This document shows, piece after piece, positions 24,072 to 35,894 of a stretch of 64,000 bases of DNA. The notes beneath the pieces are model-generated. The model saw only the letters and a program-made list of their open reading frames with translations, had not been told where the DNA came from and made no database searches. The first letter of the stretch is position 1, and the number at the start of each line of letters is the position of its first letter. Both the position numbers and the translations under genes were made by a program. Source of the stretch: an uncultured Lachnospiraceae bacterium (GTDB taxonomy: Bacteria > Bacillota > Clostridia > Lachnospirales > Lachnospiraceae); the NCBI GenBank assembly GCA_947623185.1, contig CANQGL010000004.1, positions 1-64,000 on the forward strand, given 5' to 3'.

Positions 24072-26591
24072 TCAGACGGTGACCGGCTTCTTTCTGACCG
24101 GAGTCTTTTCGGACTCGGCCACCGGGATCCCGACTTTCGGCAGAGTGACCGTGACTTTCTTAAGATGCCAGATGTCCCGGACATACTCTTCGATGGTACG
24201 GTCGGAAGAGAACTTTCCGCTGCTGGCCGTATTCAGGATGGCCGCCTTCGCCCACCACTTCTCGTCGCGGTACGCGCGGTCGATGCGTTCCTCCGCCTCG
24301 GCGTAGGAGCGGAAATCCTTCAGGATAAAGTAGGTGTCCGCCCGGTCGCTGGACTGCGTGTTGAGCAGCGAATTGTAGATGTCGCGGAACAGCTCCGGAT
24401 CCTGCGGCGAGAAATAGCCGTTGATGAGCTGCATCAGCACGCGGCGGATCTCCTGATCGTTGTTGAAGATCTCCATCGGATTGTAGCCGCCGTACTTCTC
24501 CATGCTGATGATCTCGTCCGAGGACGCTCCGAAGATGAACATGTTCTCTTCGCCGACTTCCTCGGCCATCTCGACGGTGGCTCCGTCCATGGTGCCGACC
24601 GTGAGGGCTCCGTTCAGCATGAATTTCATGTTTCCGGTACCGGACGCCTCCTTGCTGGCGGTCGAGATCTGCTCGCTGACGTCCGCGGCCGCAAAGATCA
24701 TCTCGGCGTTCGACACGCAGTAGTCCTCGATAAAGACGACCTTTAACTTGTCGCCGATCGTCCAGTCATTATTGACCACATCGGCAACGGCGTTGATCAG
24801 CTTGATCGTCAGCTTCGCGCGGTGGTATCCGGCCGCGGCCTTGGCTCCGAAGATAAAGGTGCGCGGGATCACGTCGCGGTTCGGATCATCCTTGATCTGG
24901 TTGTAAAGATAGATCACATGCAGGATGTTCATAAGCTGGCGCTTGTACTCATGCAGGCGCTTTACCTGTACGTCGAAGATCGAGCGCGGATTCACGTCGA
25001 TCCCGTTATGTTCCTTGATATATGCGGCCAGACGGAGCTTGTTCTGATACTTGATGTTCATGAACTCCTGCTGGCACTTCTCATCGTCGGCATAGACGGC
25101 GAGCTTTTTGATCTGGGAGAGATCGGTGATCCACTCCGGACCGATCTTGTCGGTCACCCAGTTGGCAAGCAGCGGATTGCCGTGGAGCAGGAACCGTCTC
25201 TGGGTAATGCCGTTCGTCTTGTTGTTGAACTTCTGCGGCATCATCTCATAGAAGTCCTTCAGCTCCTGGTTCTTTAGGATCTCAGTGTGCAGTCTCGCAA
25301 CGCCGTTTACCGAAAAGCTTCCGGCGATCGCCAGATGCGCCATACGCACCTGTCCGTCATAGATGATCGCCATCCTGCGGATCTTGTCGTTATCGCCCGG
25401 GTAGATGCGCTTAATGTCCTCGATGAAACGGCGATTGATCTCCTCGACGATCTGATAAATTCTCGGAAGCAGACGGGAGAACAGCTCGATCGGCCATTTC
25501 TCCAGCGCTTCGGACATGATCGTGTGGTTCGTATACGCGCAGGTCTTCGTCGTGACCGCCCACGCCTCGTCCCAGGTCAGGTTTTCTTCATCGAGCAGCA
25601 CGCGCATCAGCTCCGCGACCGCTACGGTCGGGTGCGTGTCGTTCAGCTGGAACACCGCCTTCTCGTAGAACTTCCGGACGTCGTCGTGCGTCTCCTTATA
25701 CTTTTTCACGGCGCGCTGCACACTGGCGGAAATGAAGAAATACTGCTGCTTTAAGCGCAGCTCCTTGCCCGAATAGTGGTTGTCGTTCGGGTAGAGCACC
25801 TCGCAGATCGTCTTGGCAAGGTTCTCCTGCTCGACCGCCTTCTGGTAATTTCCCTTGTCGAAGTCGGCGAGGTTGAACGTGTTGACCGGCTGCGCATCCC
25901 AGATGCGGAGCGAGTTCACCACGTTGTTGTTGTAGCCTACGATCGGGATATCATAGGGGACCGCCATAACGGACTGATAGCCCTTCTGGACGAAGTGGTT
26001 CCGCTGTCCGTCCCAGACCGTCTCCACATAGCCGCCGAATTTTACTTCGGTCGCGTACTCGGCGCGGCGGATCTCAAACGGATAACCGTCCTTCAGCCAC
26101 TCGTCCGGCACTTCGATCTGGAACCCGTTCTCGATCTTCTGCTTGAACATTCCGTAACGGTAGCGAATGCCGCAGCCGTAGGCGGGATAGCCGAGCGTCG
26201 CCAGAGAATCGAGGAAGCAGGCCGCAAGACGGCCCAGGCCGCCGTTTCCGAGCGCCGGGTCGCGCTCCTGGTCCTCAAGCGCGTTGAGATTGAAGCCGAG
26301 CTCCTCAAGCGCCTCGCGGATCTCCTTCTGCGAGCAGATATTGATGATGTTGTTGCCGAGGAAACGCCCGGTCAGGAATTCCATGGACATGTAGTAAACG
26401 ATCTTAACATCCTGCTTGTCGTATTCCTTATGGGTGGCGATCCAGCGGTCCACGATCAGATCCTTGACGGCCAGAGCGACCGCCTGGTAGACCATGGCCG
26501 GAGTCGCCTCGTCGATGGTCTTTCTGTAAACGCTTTTTACATTGTAGACGACTAATCTCTTAAACTCTTCCTTATCAACCGTATGATTCAC
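24072..26591 (-). CDS. glgP: Glycogen/alpha-glucan phosphorylase
   Basis: GT35 phosphorylase of 839 aa, the usual length for bacterial enzymes. It releases glucose-1-phosphate from alpha-1,4-glucans using pyridoxal phosphate. Signature stretches include LGNGGLGRLAACFLDS, YGIRYRYGMFKQ, VKRLHEYKRQLMN and the PLP-lysine motif EASGTGNMKFMLNGALTVGTMDGA. GTG start with AGGAGG ten bases upstream. It lies 32 bases after ileS and a strong terminator follows, so it is probably co-transcribed with ileS. Confidence 0.96.
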   Translation of the reverse strand: MNHTVDKEEFKRLVVYNVKSVYRKTIDEATPAMVYQAVALAVKDLIVDRWIATHKEYDKQDVKIVYYMSMEFLTGRFLGNNIINICSQKEIREALEELGFNLNALEDQERDPALGNGGLGRLAACFLDSLATLGYPAYGCGIRYRYGMFKQKIENGFQIEVPDEWLKDGYPFEIRRAEYATEVKFGGYVETVWDGQRNHFVQKGYQSVMAVPYDIPIVGYNNNVVNSLRIWDAQPVNTFNLADFDKGNYQKAVEQENLAKTICEVLYPNDNHYSGKELRLKQQYFFISASVQRAVKKYKETHDDVRKFYEKAVFQLNDTHPTVAVAELMRVLLDEENLTWDEAWAVTTKTCAYTNHTIMSEALEKWPIELFSRLLPRIYQIVEEINRRFIEDIKRIYPGDNDKIRRMAIIYDGQVRMAHLAIAGSFSVNGVARLHTEILKNQELKDFYEMMPQKFNNKTNGITQRRFLLHGNPLLANWVTDKIGPEWITDLSQIKKLAVYADDEKCQQEFMNIKYQNKLRLAAYIKEHNGIDVNPRSIFDVQVKRLHEYKRQLMNILHVIYLYNQIKDDPNRDVIPRTFIFGAKAAAGYHRAKLTIKLINAVADVVNNDWTIGDKLKVVFIEDYCVSNAEMIFAAADVSEQISTASKEASGTGNMKFMLNGALTVGTMDGATVEMAEEVGEENMFIFGASSDEIISMEKYGGYNPMEIFNNDQEIRRVLMQLINGYFSPQDPELFRDIYNSLLNTQSSDRADTYFILKDFRSYAEAEERIDRAYRDEKWWAKAAILNTASSGKFSSDRTIEEYVRDIWHLKKVTVTLPKVGIPVAESEKTPVRKKPVTV

Positions 26592-26623
26592 GATATTCTG
26601 TCCTCCTAACAGCAGTGCAGGGT

Positions 26624-29785
<3,162 letters not shown>

Positions 29786-29901
29786 GACACAGTTTCCTCC
29801 AATCTTGTTTTACGCGCTGCTTTCTCTTCACAGCTCTTTCGATGTGTGTCGTTAAGCTCACAGGGTGCCCCGCCCTCCGGCCGGGCAAAATAAGCAAAAC
29901 T

Positions 29902-29930
29902 ATTATAAATATTTAGGCGTTAAAAGTCAA
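29902..29930 (-). promoter_or_regulatory. Promoter of ileS-glgP
   Basis: On the minus strand TTGACT, 17-base spacer, TATAAT. It leaves a leader of about 110 bases with a GC-rich hairpin but no T-box motif. Confidence 0.88.
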
Positions 29931-30044
29931 TCGTTTCCGGAGTGATTCTGCGTGAAATCTGCATAAAATCCGTTTAAAACCGAATTAAAAGCCGGGGCGG
30001 GACCGCTTTCCGGGAGGCGCCGTCCCCAAACCCGCGCAAAATAC
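29931..30044. other. Region between divergent ileS and pncB promoters
   Basis: About 115 bases between the two -35 boxes. It holds an AT-rich half and a GC-rich half (GGGGCGGGACC...) with no clear operator, ORF or RNA gene. Confidence 0.5.
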
Positions 30045-30073
30045 TTGCAAAGCATACAAATTGATGTTAAGAT
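30045..30073 (+). promoter_or_regulatory. Promoter of pncB
   Basis: TTGCAA, 17-base spacer, TAAGAT, about 50 bases before the pncB ATG. Confidence 0.8.
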
Positions 30074-30126
30074 AGAAAAAAATTCGGGTCGTTTACAAAA
30101 GCCGCGGATTTACAAGGAGAACCATT

Positions 30127-31587
30127 ATGAGCGAGCGCAATCTTACCCTGCTGACAGATCTCTATGAACTGACGATGATGCAGGGGTATTTTCATGAGAA
30201 GGACGCAAACGAGACCGTGATCTTCGACGCGTTTTACCGCTCCAATCCGGATGGGAACGGATTCGCGATCGCAGCCGGTCTTGAGCAGGTGATCGAATAC
30301 ATCGAGAACCTGCATTTCGAAAAGGAGGATATCGATTACCTCCGAAGCGTGGGACTGTTCGGCGAAGATTTTCTTGAATACCTTGCGACATTCCGCTTCA
30401 CCGGCGACATTTATTCCGTTCCGGAAGGGACCGTGGTCTTCCCGCGTGAGCCGCTTGTCAAGGTCGTCGCCCCCATTATGCAGGCGCAGCTTGTCGAAAC
30501 GGCTCTCCTCAATATCATCAACCATCAGAGCCTGATCGCCACCAAGGCCTCCCGCATCGTCCATGCGGCCGCGGGCGACGGGGTAATGGAATTCGGCCTG
30601 CGCCGCGCGCAGGGCCCGGACGCCGGCATCTACGGCGCGAGAGCGGCGATGATCGCGGGCTGCGTCGGCACTTCGAACGTGCTCTGCGGGCAGATGTTCG
30701 ACGTTCCGGTCAGCGGTACCCACGCGCACAGCTGGATCATGAGCTTTCCGGATGAGCTGACCGCGTTCCGCGCCTATGCGAAGCTGTATCCGAACGCCTG
30801 CATCCTGCTGGTCGATACCTACGACACCCTGCGGTCCGGCATCCCGCATGCGATCCGGGTGTTCAAGGAGATGCGCGAGGCGGGCGTCCCGCTGACGCGC
30901 TACGGGATCCGGCTGGATTCCGGCGACCTTGCCTATCTCTCAAAAGAGGCGAAGAAGATGCTCGACGCCGAGGGCTTTACCGACGCGATCATCTCGGCCT
31001 CGAACGATCTGGACGAGAATCTGATCGTCAGCCTCAAGAACCAGGGCGCCGCCATCAATTCGTGGGGCGTCGGCACCAATCTGATCACCTCGAAGGACTG
31101 CCCGTCCTTCGGCGGCGTGTACAAGCTGGCGGCCATCATGGACCGCAAGACCGGAAAGTTCATCCCCAAGATCAAACTCTCCGAGAACGCCGAAAAGATC
31201 ACCAACCCGGGCGACAAGACGATCCGCCGGATCTACAGCCGCGAGAGCCACAAGCTGATCGCGGATCTGATCTGCCTCACCAGCGAGAGCTTCGACGAGA
31301 CAAAATCCCTGCTGCTCTTCGATCCGGTCGCCACATGGAAAAAGACGCTGCTCTCGCCGGGGACCTACACCATGCGCGAACTGCTGGTCCCGGTCTTTAA
31401 GAACGGAAAATGCGTCTACCGTTCCCCGAAGGTCATGGAGATCCAGGCATACTGCAAGAAGGAACTGGACACGCTGTGGGAGGAGACGAAACGTCTCGTG
31501 AACCCGCATGAGGTCCATGTCGATCTGTCCAACGAGCTGTGGCACATGAAGGCGCAGCTTCTGGATTCCTATCATTTTAACGACTGA
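30127..31587 (+). CDS. pncB: Nicotinate phosphoribosyltransferase
   Basis: Enzyme of 486 aa that joins nicotinate and PRPP to form nicotinate mononucleotide in NAD salvage. It has the family start LLTDLYELTMMQGYF, the segment EFGLRRAQGPDAG with the phosphorylatable-His region replaced by later VSGTHAHSWIMSF, and TRYGIRLDSGDLAYLSKEA and WGVGTNLITS around the PRPP site. AAGGAGAACC precedes the ATG. It is followed by the DUF436 gene after 11 bases, under the promoter at 30045-30073. Confidence 0.95.
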   Translation: MSERNLTLLTDLYELTMMQGYFHEKDANETVIFDAFYRSNPDGNGFAIAAGLEQVIEYIENLHFEKEDIDYLRSVGLFGEDFLEYLATFRFTGDIYSVPEGTVVFPREPLVKVVAPIMQAQLVETALLNIINHQSLIATKASRIVHAAAGDGVMEFGLRRAQGPDAGIYGARAAMIAGCVGTSNVLCGQMFDVPVSGTHAHSWIMSFPDELTAFRAYAKLYPNACILLVDTYDTLRSGIPHAIRVFKEMREAGVPLTRYGIRLDSGDLAYLSKEAKKMLDAEGFTDAIISASNDLDENLIVSLKNQGAAINSWGVGTNLITSKDCPSFGGVYKLAAIMDRKTGKFIPKIKLSENAEKITNPGDKTIRRIYSRESHKLIADLICLTSESFDETKSLLLFDPVATWKKTLLSPGTYTMRELLVPVFKNGKCVYRSPKVMEIQAYCKKELDTLWEETKRLVNPHEVHVDLSNELWHMKAQLLDSYHFND

Positions 31588-31598
31588 GGTGATATAAC

Positions 31599-32177
31599 AT
31601 GAGTGCAACCGATATTGCAAGATCCGTCGACGTCGATCTGGATGTGATCTCGGAACAGACGGCCGCCGTCGCGAAGGAACTGCTCGCCGTCGCCGGTATG
31701 AAAGAAGGGCAGATCCTCGTCGTCGGCTGTTCCTCCAGCGAGATCGCCGCACACAAGATCGGCTGTTATTCCAGCCGCGAGATCGGCGAAGCCGTTTTCA
31801 ACGCGCTTTATAAAGTGACGAGGCTGAACGGGCTCTATCTGGCCGCCCAGTGCTGCGAGCACCTGAACCGGGCGATCATCATCGAGGAAGAGGCGGCGGT
31901 CCGCTACGGGCTCGAACCCGTGAACGTCGTCCCGCAGTTAAAGGCCGGAGGCTCCTTCTCCACCGCCGCATGGAACGGTTTTACCTCCCCCTGCGCGGTC
32001 GAGCGGATCCAGGCGCACGCCGGGATAGATATCGGAGACACGCTGATCGGAATGCATCTGCGTCCCGTGGCCGTCCCCGTCCGCACCGAACACAACGCGA
32101 TCGGTTCCGCGCACGTTGTCTGCGCCCGGACAAGGCTCAAATACATCGGCGGAGAGCGGGCCGCATATCTGAAATAA
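31599..32177 (+). CDS. DUF436/TIGR01440 family protein (YwlG-like)
   Basis: Protein of 192 aa of the conserved but uncharacterised YwlG family. It contains the conserved VVGCSSSEIAAHKIG, AAQCCEHLNRAIIIEEE, AWNGFTSPCAVE and GMHLRPVAVPVR segments; the clustered Cys, His and Arg suggest a phosphate or metal site (inference). In B. subtilis ywlG lies near glyA, but here it follows pncB. GAGGTGATATAAC precedes the ATG. A strong terminator follows. Confidence 0.88.
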   Translation: MSATDIARSVDVDLDVISEQTAAVAKELLAVAGMKEGQILVVGCSSSEIAAHKIGCYSSREIGEAVFNALYKVTRLNGLYLAAQCCEHLNRAIIIEEEAAVRYGLEPVNVVPQLKAGGSFSTAAWNGFTSPCAVERIQAHAGIDIGDTLIGMHLRPVAVPVRTEHNAIGSAHVVCARTRLKYIGGERAAYLK

Positions 32178-32184
32178 AACGGTT

Positions 32185-32222
32185 CAGGGGCAGTTCATTG
32201 CGAACTGCCCCTGTTTCTTTTG
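32185..32222 (+). terminator. Terminator of pncB-DUF436
   Basis: Perfect 12-bp stem (CAGGGGCAGTTC and GAACTGCCCCTG, five-base loop) followed by TTTCTTTTG. Confidence 0.92.
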
Positions 32223-32262
32223 TATTTTTATCCGACGTCGTGTTTTCTTATGTAACAACCTC

Positions 32263-32291
32263 AATATAGCACATTTCCCGAACCGCGTCAA
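32263..32291 (-). promoter_or_regulatory. Orphan promoter-like sequence reading toward the DUF436 3' end
   Basis: On the minus strand TTGACG, exactly 17 bases, TATATT. It lies downstream of the cysteine desulfidase gene with no ORF ahead of it, so it could drive a short RNA antisense to the DUF436 terminator region, or be fortuitous. Confidence 0.45.
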
Positions 32292-32314
32292 TTTTTAAAA
32301 TCTGGAAATTCGCG

Positions 32315-33592
32315 TCAGCATCCGATCATGATGTTGATGATCTCCGCGTTCGTCTCTTTCATTCCGTCCTTCGCCAGACGTCCCACATTGCGGATGGTGT
32401 TCTCCACGCCGCTGGTGACGATCCCGTCGCCGCTGTTGAACTGCTGGCCGCGGACATGCATGTTGTAGCCGATCAGCCCGGCGTCCACCGCCTCGGCGAT
32501 CTTGGCCGCGCAGGACGCCTTCGCGCCGTCGCAGACCATTCCGGAAAGGATCGCGACCGCGTTGACGACCGTGTGCTCGACGGCCTCGCAGTCCCCTCCG
32601 CGGAGATACGCGATGCCGGCTCCCGCTCCCGCTCCCGCGTTGACCGCGCCGCAGTAGGCGGAAAGCCTTCCGATCGGCGTCTTCTGGTGGATCGCGGTCA
32701 GGTTGGAAAGCACCAGCGCGCGATAGAGCTTTTCTTCATCCGCCCCGAGTTCGTGCGCGTAGACGATGACCGGCACGGAGGCCGTGATCCCCTGGTTCCC
32801 GCTTCCGGAGTTGATGATAACAGGAAGCTCGCATCCGTTCATGCGCGCGTCGGAACCCGCCGCGGCATAGGCGCGCGCTTTCGTGCGCAGGTCGGCCCCG
32901 TACATATCCAGCAGGACCGAGCCGATGTTTGCGCCGTAATCCCCTTTAAGCCCCTCCTCGGCGATCGTCATATTGTAATGGATCTGCCGGTCGAGCGTCT
33001 CTTTCACATCGGCGATATCCACGGTGTTCGCGAAATCCCAGATGTCCTTGATGTTGAGCAGGCTGCGGTCCGTCAGGCCCTCCTCCTCTTCTCCCGCCAC
33101 CGGGATATCCAACAGCTTCTTCCCATCCTTTTCGATCAGCACGACATTCGTATGATAGTTCGCGATCCGCACTCTGGCGCTGGATTCCCCTTTCCAGAGC
33201 GTAACGATGATGTCGAAGGTCAGGCCGTTGTCCACATATTCCACTTTGATGTCCGTATTCTCTAAAAACTCCCGCATCCCGCGGATCTGCTCGGGCGTCA
33301 CGTTCGCAATGACCTCGAGTTCCCGGTCCGGATCCCCGGCCACGATCCCGGCCGCAGCCGCCGCGGGGATCCCCTTCAGATGATCCGTGTTCGGCACGAT
33401 GACCGATTTTACGTTCTTGATGATGCTGCCGCTGGCTCCGATCAGCACGCGGTCCGGCATCTCCCCGAGCGTTCTGCGCGCGACGGCCGCCGCATAAGCG
33501 AGGGCGATCGGCTCGGTACAGCCCATTGCCGGGCGGAGTTCTTCATTCAGAATCTGAATATAGGCGTTGTATTTCTCGTCTGTTTTTTTCAT
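32315..33592 (-). CDS. L-cysteine desulfidase family protein (UPF0597, CyuA/CdsB-like)
   Basis: Protein of 425 aa of the UPF0597/serine-dehydratase-alpha-like family. Members such as CyuA (YhaM) degrade L-cysteine to pyruvate, ammonia and sulfide with a [4Fe-4S] cluster. Cys25 in AMGCTEPIA matches the conserved N-terminal active-site cysteine; likely cluster cysteines lie in YCGAVNAG, GGDCEAV and GMVCDGAKASC, and INSGSGNQG is the substrate loop. AAGGGGAAACG precedes the ATG, which lies 17 bases after a winged-helix regulator gene. Cysteine or another small 2-amino acid is the probable substrate. Confidence 0.85.
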   Translation of the reverse strand: MKKTDEKYNAYIQILNEELRPAMGCTEPIALAYAAAVARRTLGEMPDRVLIGASGSIIKNVKSVIVPNTDHLKGIPAAAAAGIVAGDPDRELEVIANVTPEQIRGMREFLENTDIKVEYVDNGLTFDIIVTLWKGESSARVRIANYHTNVVLIEKDGKKLLDIPVAGEEEEGLTDRSLLNIKDIWDFANTVDIADVKETLDRQIHYNMTIAEEGLKGDYGANIGSVLLDMYGADLRTKARAYAAAGSDARMNGCELPVIINSGSGNQGITASVPVIVYAHELGADEEKLYRALVLSNLTAIHQKTPIGRLSAYCGAVNAGAGAGAGIAYLRGGDCEAVEHTVVNAVAILSGMVCDGAKASCAAKIAEAVDAGLIGYNMHVRGQQFNSGDGIVTSGVENTIRNVGRLAKDGMKETNAEIINIMIGC

Positions 33593-33609
33593 GCGCCGTT
33601 TCCCCTTCC

Positions 33610-34470
33610 TTATTCTTCTGTCCTGTCTCCTGCTTTTACCTTTCCCGCCATATTGTAAGTCGCGTCCGCGGGCATTTCAAACACGCCTCCGTGCGAGGCG
33701 GTATCGGTGATGCGCATCGCTCCGCTCAGCTTCTCCATCGCTTCCCGAAACGTCATGCGCGGCGCCGTGCTCTGCGGGCGGTTCCTGGTCTCCGTCCTGC
33801 TTTCCTGTTTCGCGGACGGTTCGACCGTTTTTTCCGTCACGGCTTTCGTTTCGGCCGGCCGCTCCGGTTTTTCCGCTTCCTGGATATCCGTCTTTGCGTC
33901 CGCCGTCTCCTTCGGTTCTTTGCTTTCCTTCTTCTCTTCCTTCTTTTGCTTTAACGGGATCTCCGTCACCGGCGCGGAGATCATCGTGATGCTCCGGCTC
34001 TTCTGGCCCGGTTTTTCGGAAAGTACATCGTACTTTGCGATCAGCGCGAACAATTCCTGCAGAAACTCCGAGAACTCCCTGTCGGAAAGGCGCAGGGTAT
34101 TGCCCGTAAAGAACAGCATGTCCTTCTCGGAATCGCTGTCGGGGCGCTCGTAATAATCCTCAAAGTCGCCGATCATCTTGAGCAGCGTATTGAAGGTGTC
34201 CTGGCGTTCCTTTTCCTTCCGGCTCTTCCCGCGCATCACATCCTGATTTACCGCATACTCCCTCTCGTAGGTCCCGCGGATCTTTACCTCGCGCGTGACC
34301 TTCAGATAGCCCTCGCTGTGCAGCAGGTTGACGTGCCGGTAAAGCGTTGTGCGGGGAACTTCCGGCAAGACCTCGGACAACTGTCCCGGAGTCGCGCTCC
34401 CGTTTCTCATAAGGTGCTGTAGGATCTGCATCCGCACCGGATGCAGAAGGATCTCTCTGCGTGATTTCAT
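33610..34470 (-). CDS. Winged-helix transcriptional regulator with long charged C-terminal tail
   Basis: Protein of 286 aa. Residues 1-70 form an ArsR-like winged helix (LLHPVRMQILQHLMRNGSATPGQLSEVLPEVPRTTLYRHVNLLHSEGYL). A helical middle part (about 80-165) resembles the effector half of HTH_20/YdfH-type regulators. From about 175 to 245 the chain is low-complexity, rich in Lys, Glu and Thr (KQKKEEKKESKEPKETADAK), then ends with a short ordered stretch (MTFREAMEKLSGAMRITD). The tail is unusual for this class. It probably regulates the cysteine desulfidase gene just after it and/or the MFS gene before it. Confidence 0.75.
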   Translation of the reverse strand: MKSRREILLHPVRMQILQHLMRNGSATPGQLSEVLPEVPRTTLYRHVNLLHSEGYLKVTREVKIRGTYEREYAVNQDVMRGKSRKEKERQDTFNTLLKMIGDFEDYYERPDSDSEKDMLFFTGNTLRLSDREFSEFLQELFALIAKYDVLSEKPGQKSRSITMISAPVTEIPLKQKKEEKKESKEPKETADAKTDIQEAEKPERPAETKAVTEKTVEPSAKQESRTETRNRPQSTAPRMTFREAMEKLSGAMRITDTASHGGVFEMPADATYNMAGKVKAGDRTEE

Positions 34471-34592
34471 GTCTGGTACGACCGCTCCTTTCCGTTCTGC
34501 GGATCTCTTCTCCGCTCCGTCCGCAGCATCATAATATTATAATAATGCCAAATTCGGAAATAATCAAGTGCTTTTTCGCCGCCCGGACACGG

Positions 34593-35864
34593 TCATCCCC
34601 GTTTTTTCGCAAGGGCCCTTCCCTCAAAGGCGGCCAGGATCAGGACGATCGCGATCAGCGCGGCGCTTGTGAAGATCGTAAGACGGTAGCTGCCGGTCCT
34701 GTCGTAAAACGTACCGAACAGCATGTTGAAGGGGGACGCGAGCAGCGTCCCGAACATAGAGACATAGGAATACGCGCTTCCGTATGTATCGCCCTTCCAG
34801 AACAGGCGGCAGAACAGCGGAAGCATGACCGACGAGAGCGGAGGCGTGATCCCGAACAGGAGCGCCCCGGCCATCATCCCGCCGGGGATCCCCGCAAAGA
34901 GGAGGGCGTGCCCGGCGATCGCGATCAGAGCCGAGACCTCGAGCGTGCGGATCGCGCCGAAGCTGTCGCTCGCACGGCCAAGGAACAGTTTGCTGATCAT
35001 GTTTCCGAACAGGGCGAGCGTCGTCATCATGGTGGCGGCGGTCATCGCGAGCCCGACCGCGCTGCCGCAGCTGGTGAGGAAATTATTGAGGTACGAACCG
35101 GCGAGCGAGCACGCGTAGGCCGTCAGAGCGACGTAAAACACCGGCTGCCGCACAAAGACCGAAAGAGCGGGGCGCGGTCCCGCCTCTTTTCGCACGGCGG
35201 AGGGATCCGAAGGTCCCGCGGTCTCCGTTTGCGGCGTCTCTTCCGCTCCGTACGCCTTCATCCCGAGGTCCTCCGGTCTGTACCGGAGAATGAAGACCGA
35301 GACCGGGAGCGTCAGGCCGGTGCTCAGAAGGCCCACGATCACATAGCTTGCGCGCCATCCGAACCCGGGTATCAGGAACCCAAGCGCGCTGCTGCCCAGC
35401 ATACCTGCCAGACCGGAGAACGCCGCGGAGATCCCCACCGCCATCCCGGTCTTTTTGTAAAACCAGTTTCCGAGCAGGATCGGGGCCGGAAGAAAGCAGA
35501 GGAACGAGGACGCGATCCCCTGCACGGTCCCGATCACATACCAGTGCCACAGCTGCGACGACATGCCCATCGCTGCGCTGCAGAAACCCAGGACAACGGA
35601 CGCCGCGCTTATCACGATCCGCACGTCGAACCGCTGCAGGCTCTTCGCCACGAAGGGGAGCGCAAACGCGGAACTCAGCGCATAGAACGTCCTGTAAAGC
35701 GTGAAACGTCCCATCTCGAATCCCAGGTCCTCGCAGACGGGCATAAAAAAGACGCCCACGCAGTTATTGATCAGGCCGAGGCTGGCGCCCTGCATGATGC
35801 AGCACGCCCCCAGGATCAGCCATGCATAGTGTATCGTTCTCTTTCCCTTCGTCCCTGACGCCAT
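34593..35864 (-). CDS. MFS transporter
   Basis: Major facilitator of 423 aa with about twelve hydrophobic segments and a central cytoplasmic loop (YRPEDLGMKAYGAEETPQTETAGPSDPS). RPEDLGMKAYG before the central loop is common in the oxalate/formate-antiporter-like and monocarboxylate-type MFS group, so an organic acid is possible. It lies between a ferredoxin-like gene (30 bases) and the winged-helix regulator gene (122 bases) on the same strand. The substrate cannot be deduced; a link to cysteine-derived pyruvate would be speculation. Confidence 0.85.
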   Translation of the reverse strand: MASGTKGKRTIHYAWLILGACCIMQGASLGLINNCVGVFFMPVCEDLGFEMGRFTLYRTFYALSSAFALPFVAKSLQRFDVRIVISAASVVLGFCSAAMGMSSQLWHWYVIGTVQGIASSFLCFLPAPILLGNWFYKKTGMAVGISAAFSGLAGMLGSSALGFLIPGFGWRASYVIVGLLSTGLTLPVSVFILRYRPEDLGMKAYGAEETPQTETAGPSDPSAVRKEAGPRPALSVFVRQPVFYVALTAYACSLAGSYLNNFLTSCGSAVGLAMTAATMMTTLALFGNMISKLFLGRASDSFGAIRTLEVSALIAIAGHALLFAGIPGGMMAGALLFGITPPLSSVMLPLFCRLFWKGDTYGSAYSYVSMFGTLLASPFNMLFGTFYDRTGSYRLTIFTSAALIAIVLILAAFEGRALAKKRG

Positions 35865-35894
35865 CCGGGTCCCCGCTTTCTTCTTCCCTGTTGT

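Noticed and set aside
29861-29874. AGGGTG sequence near ileS resembling a T-box
   Set aside because: It is on the plus strand, opposite to ileS, and lacks the following GGNACCGCG pattern; the ileS leader has no T-box.
34461-35858. 465-aa plus-strand ORF opposite the MFS gene
   Set aside because: Composition is Arg/His/Gln-rich shadow sequence of a membrane protein gene; the minus-strand frame has the clear MFS pattern.
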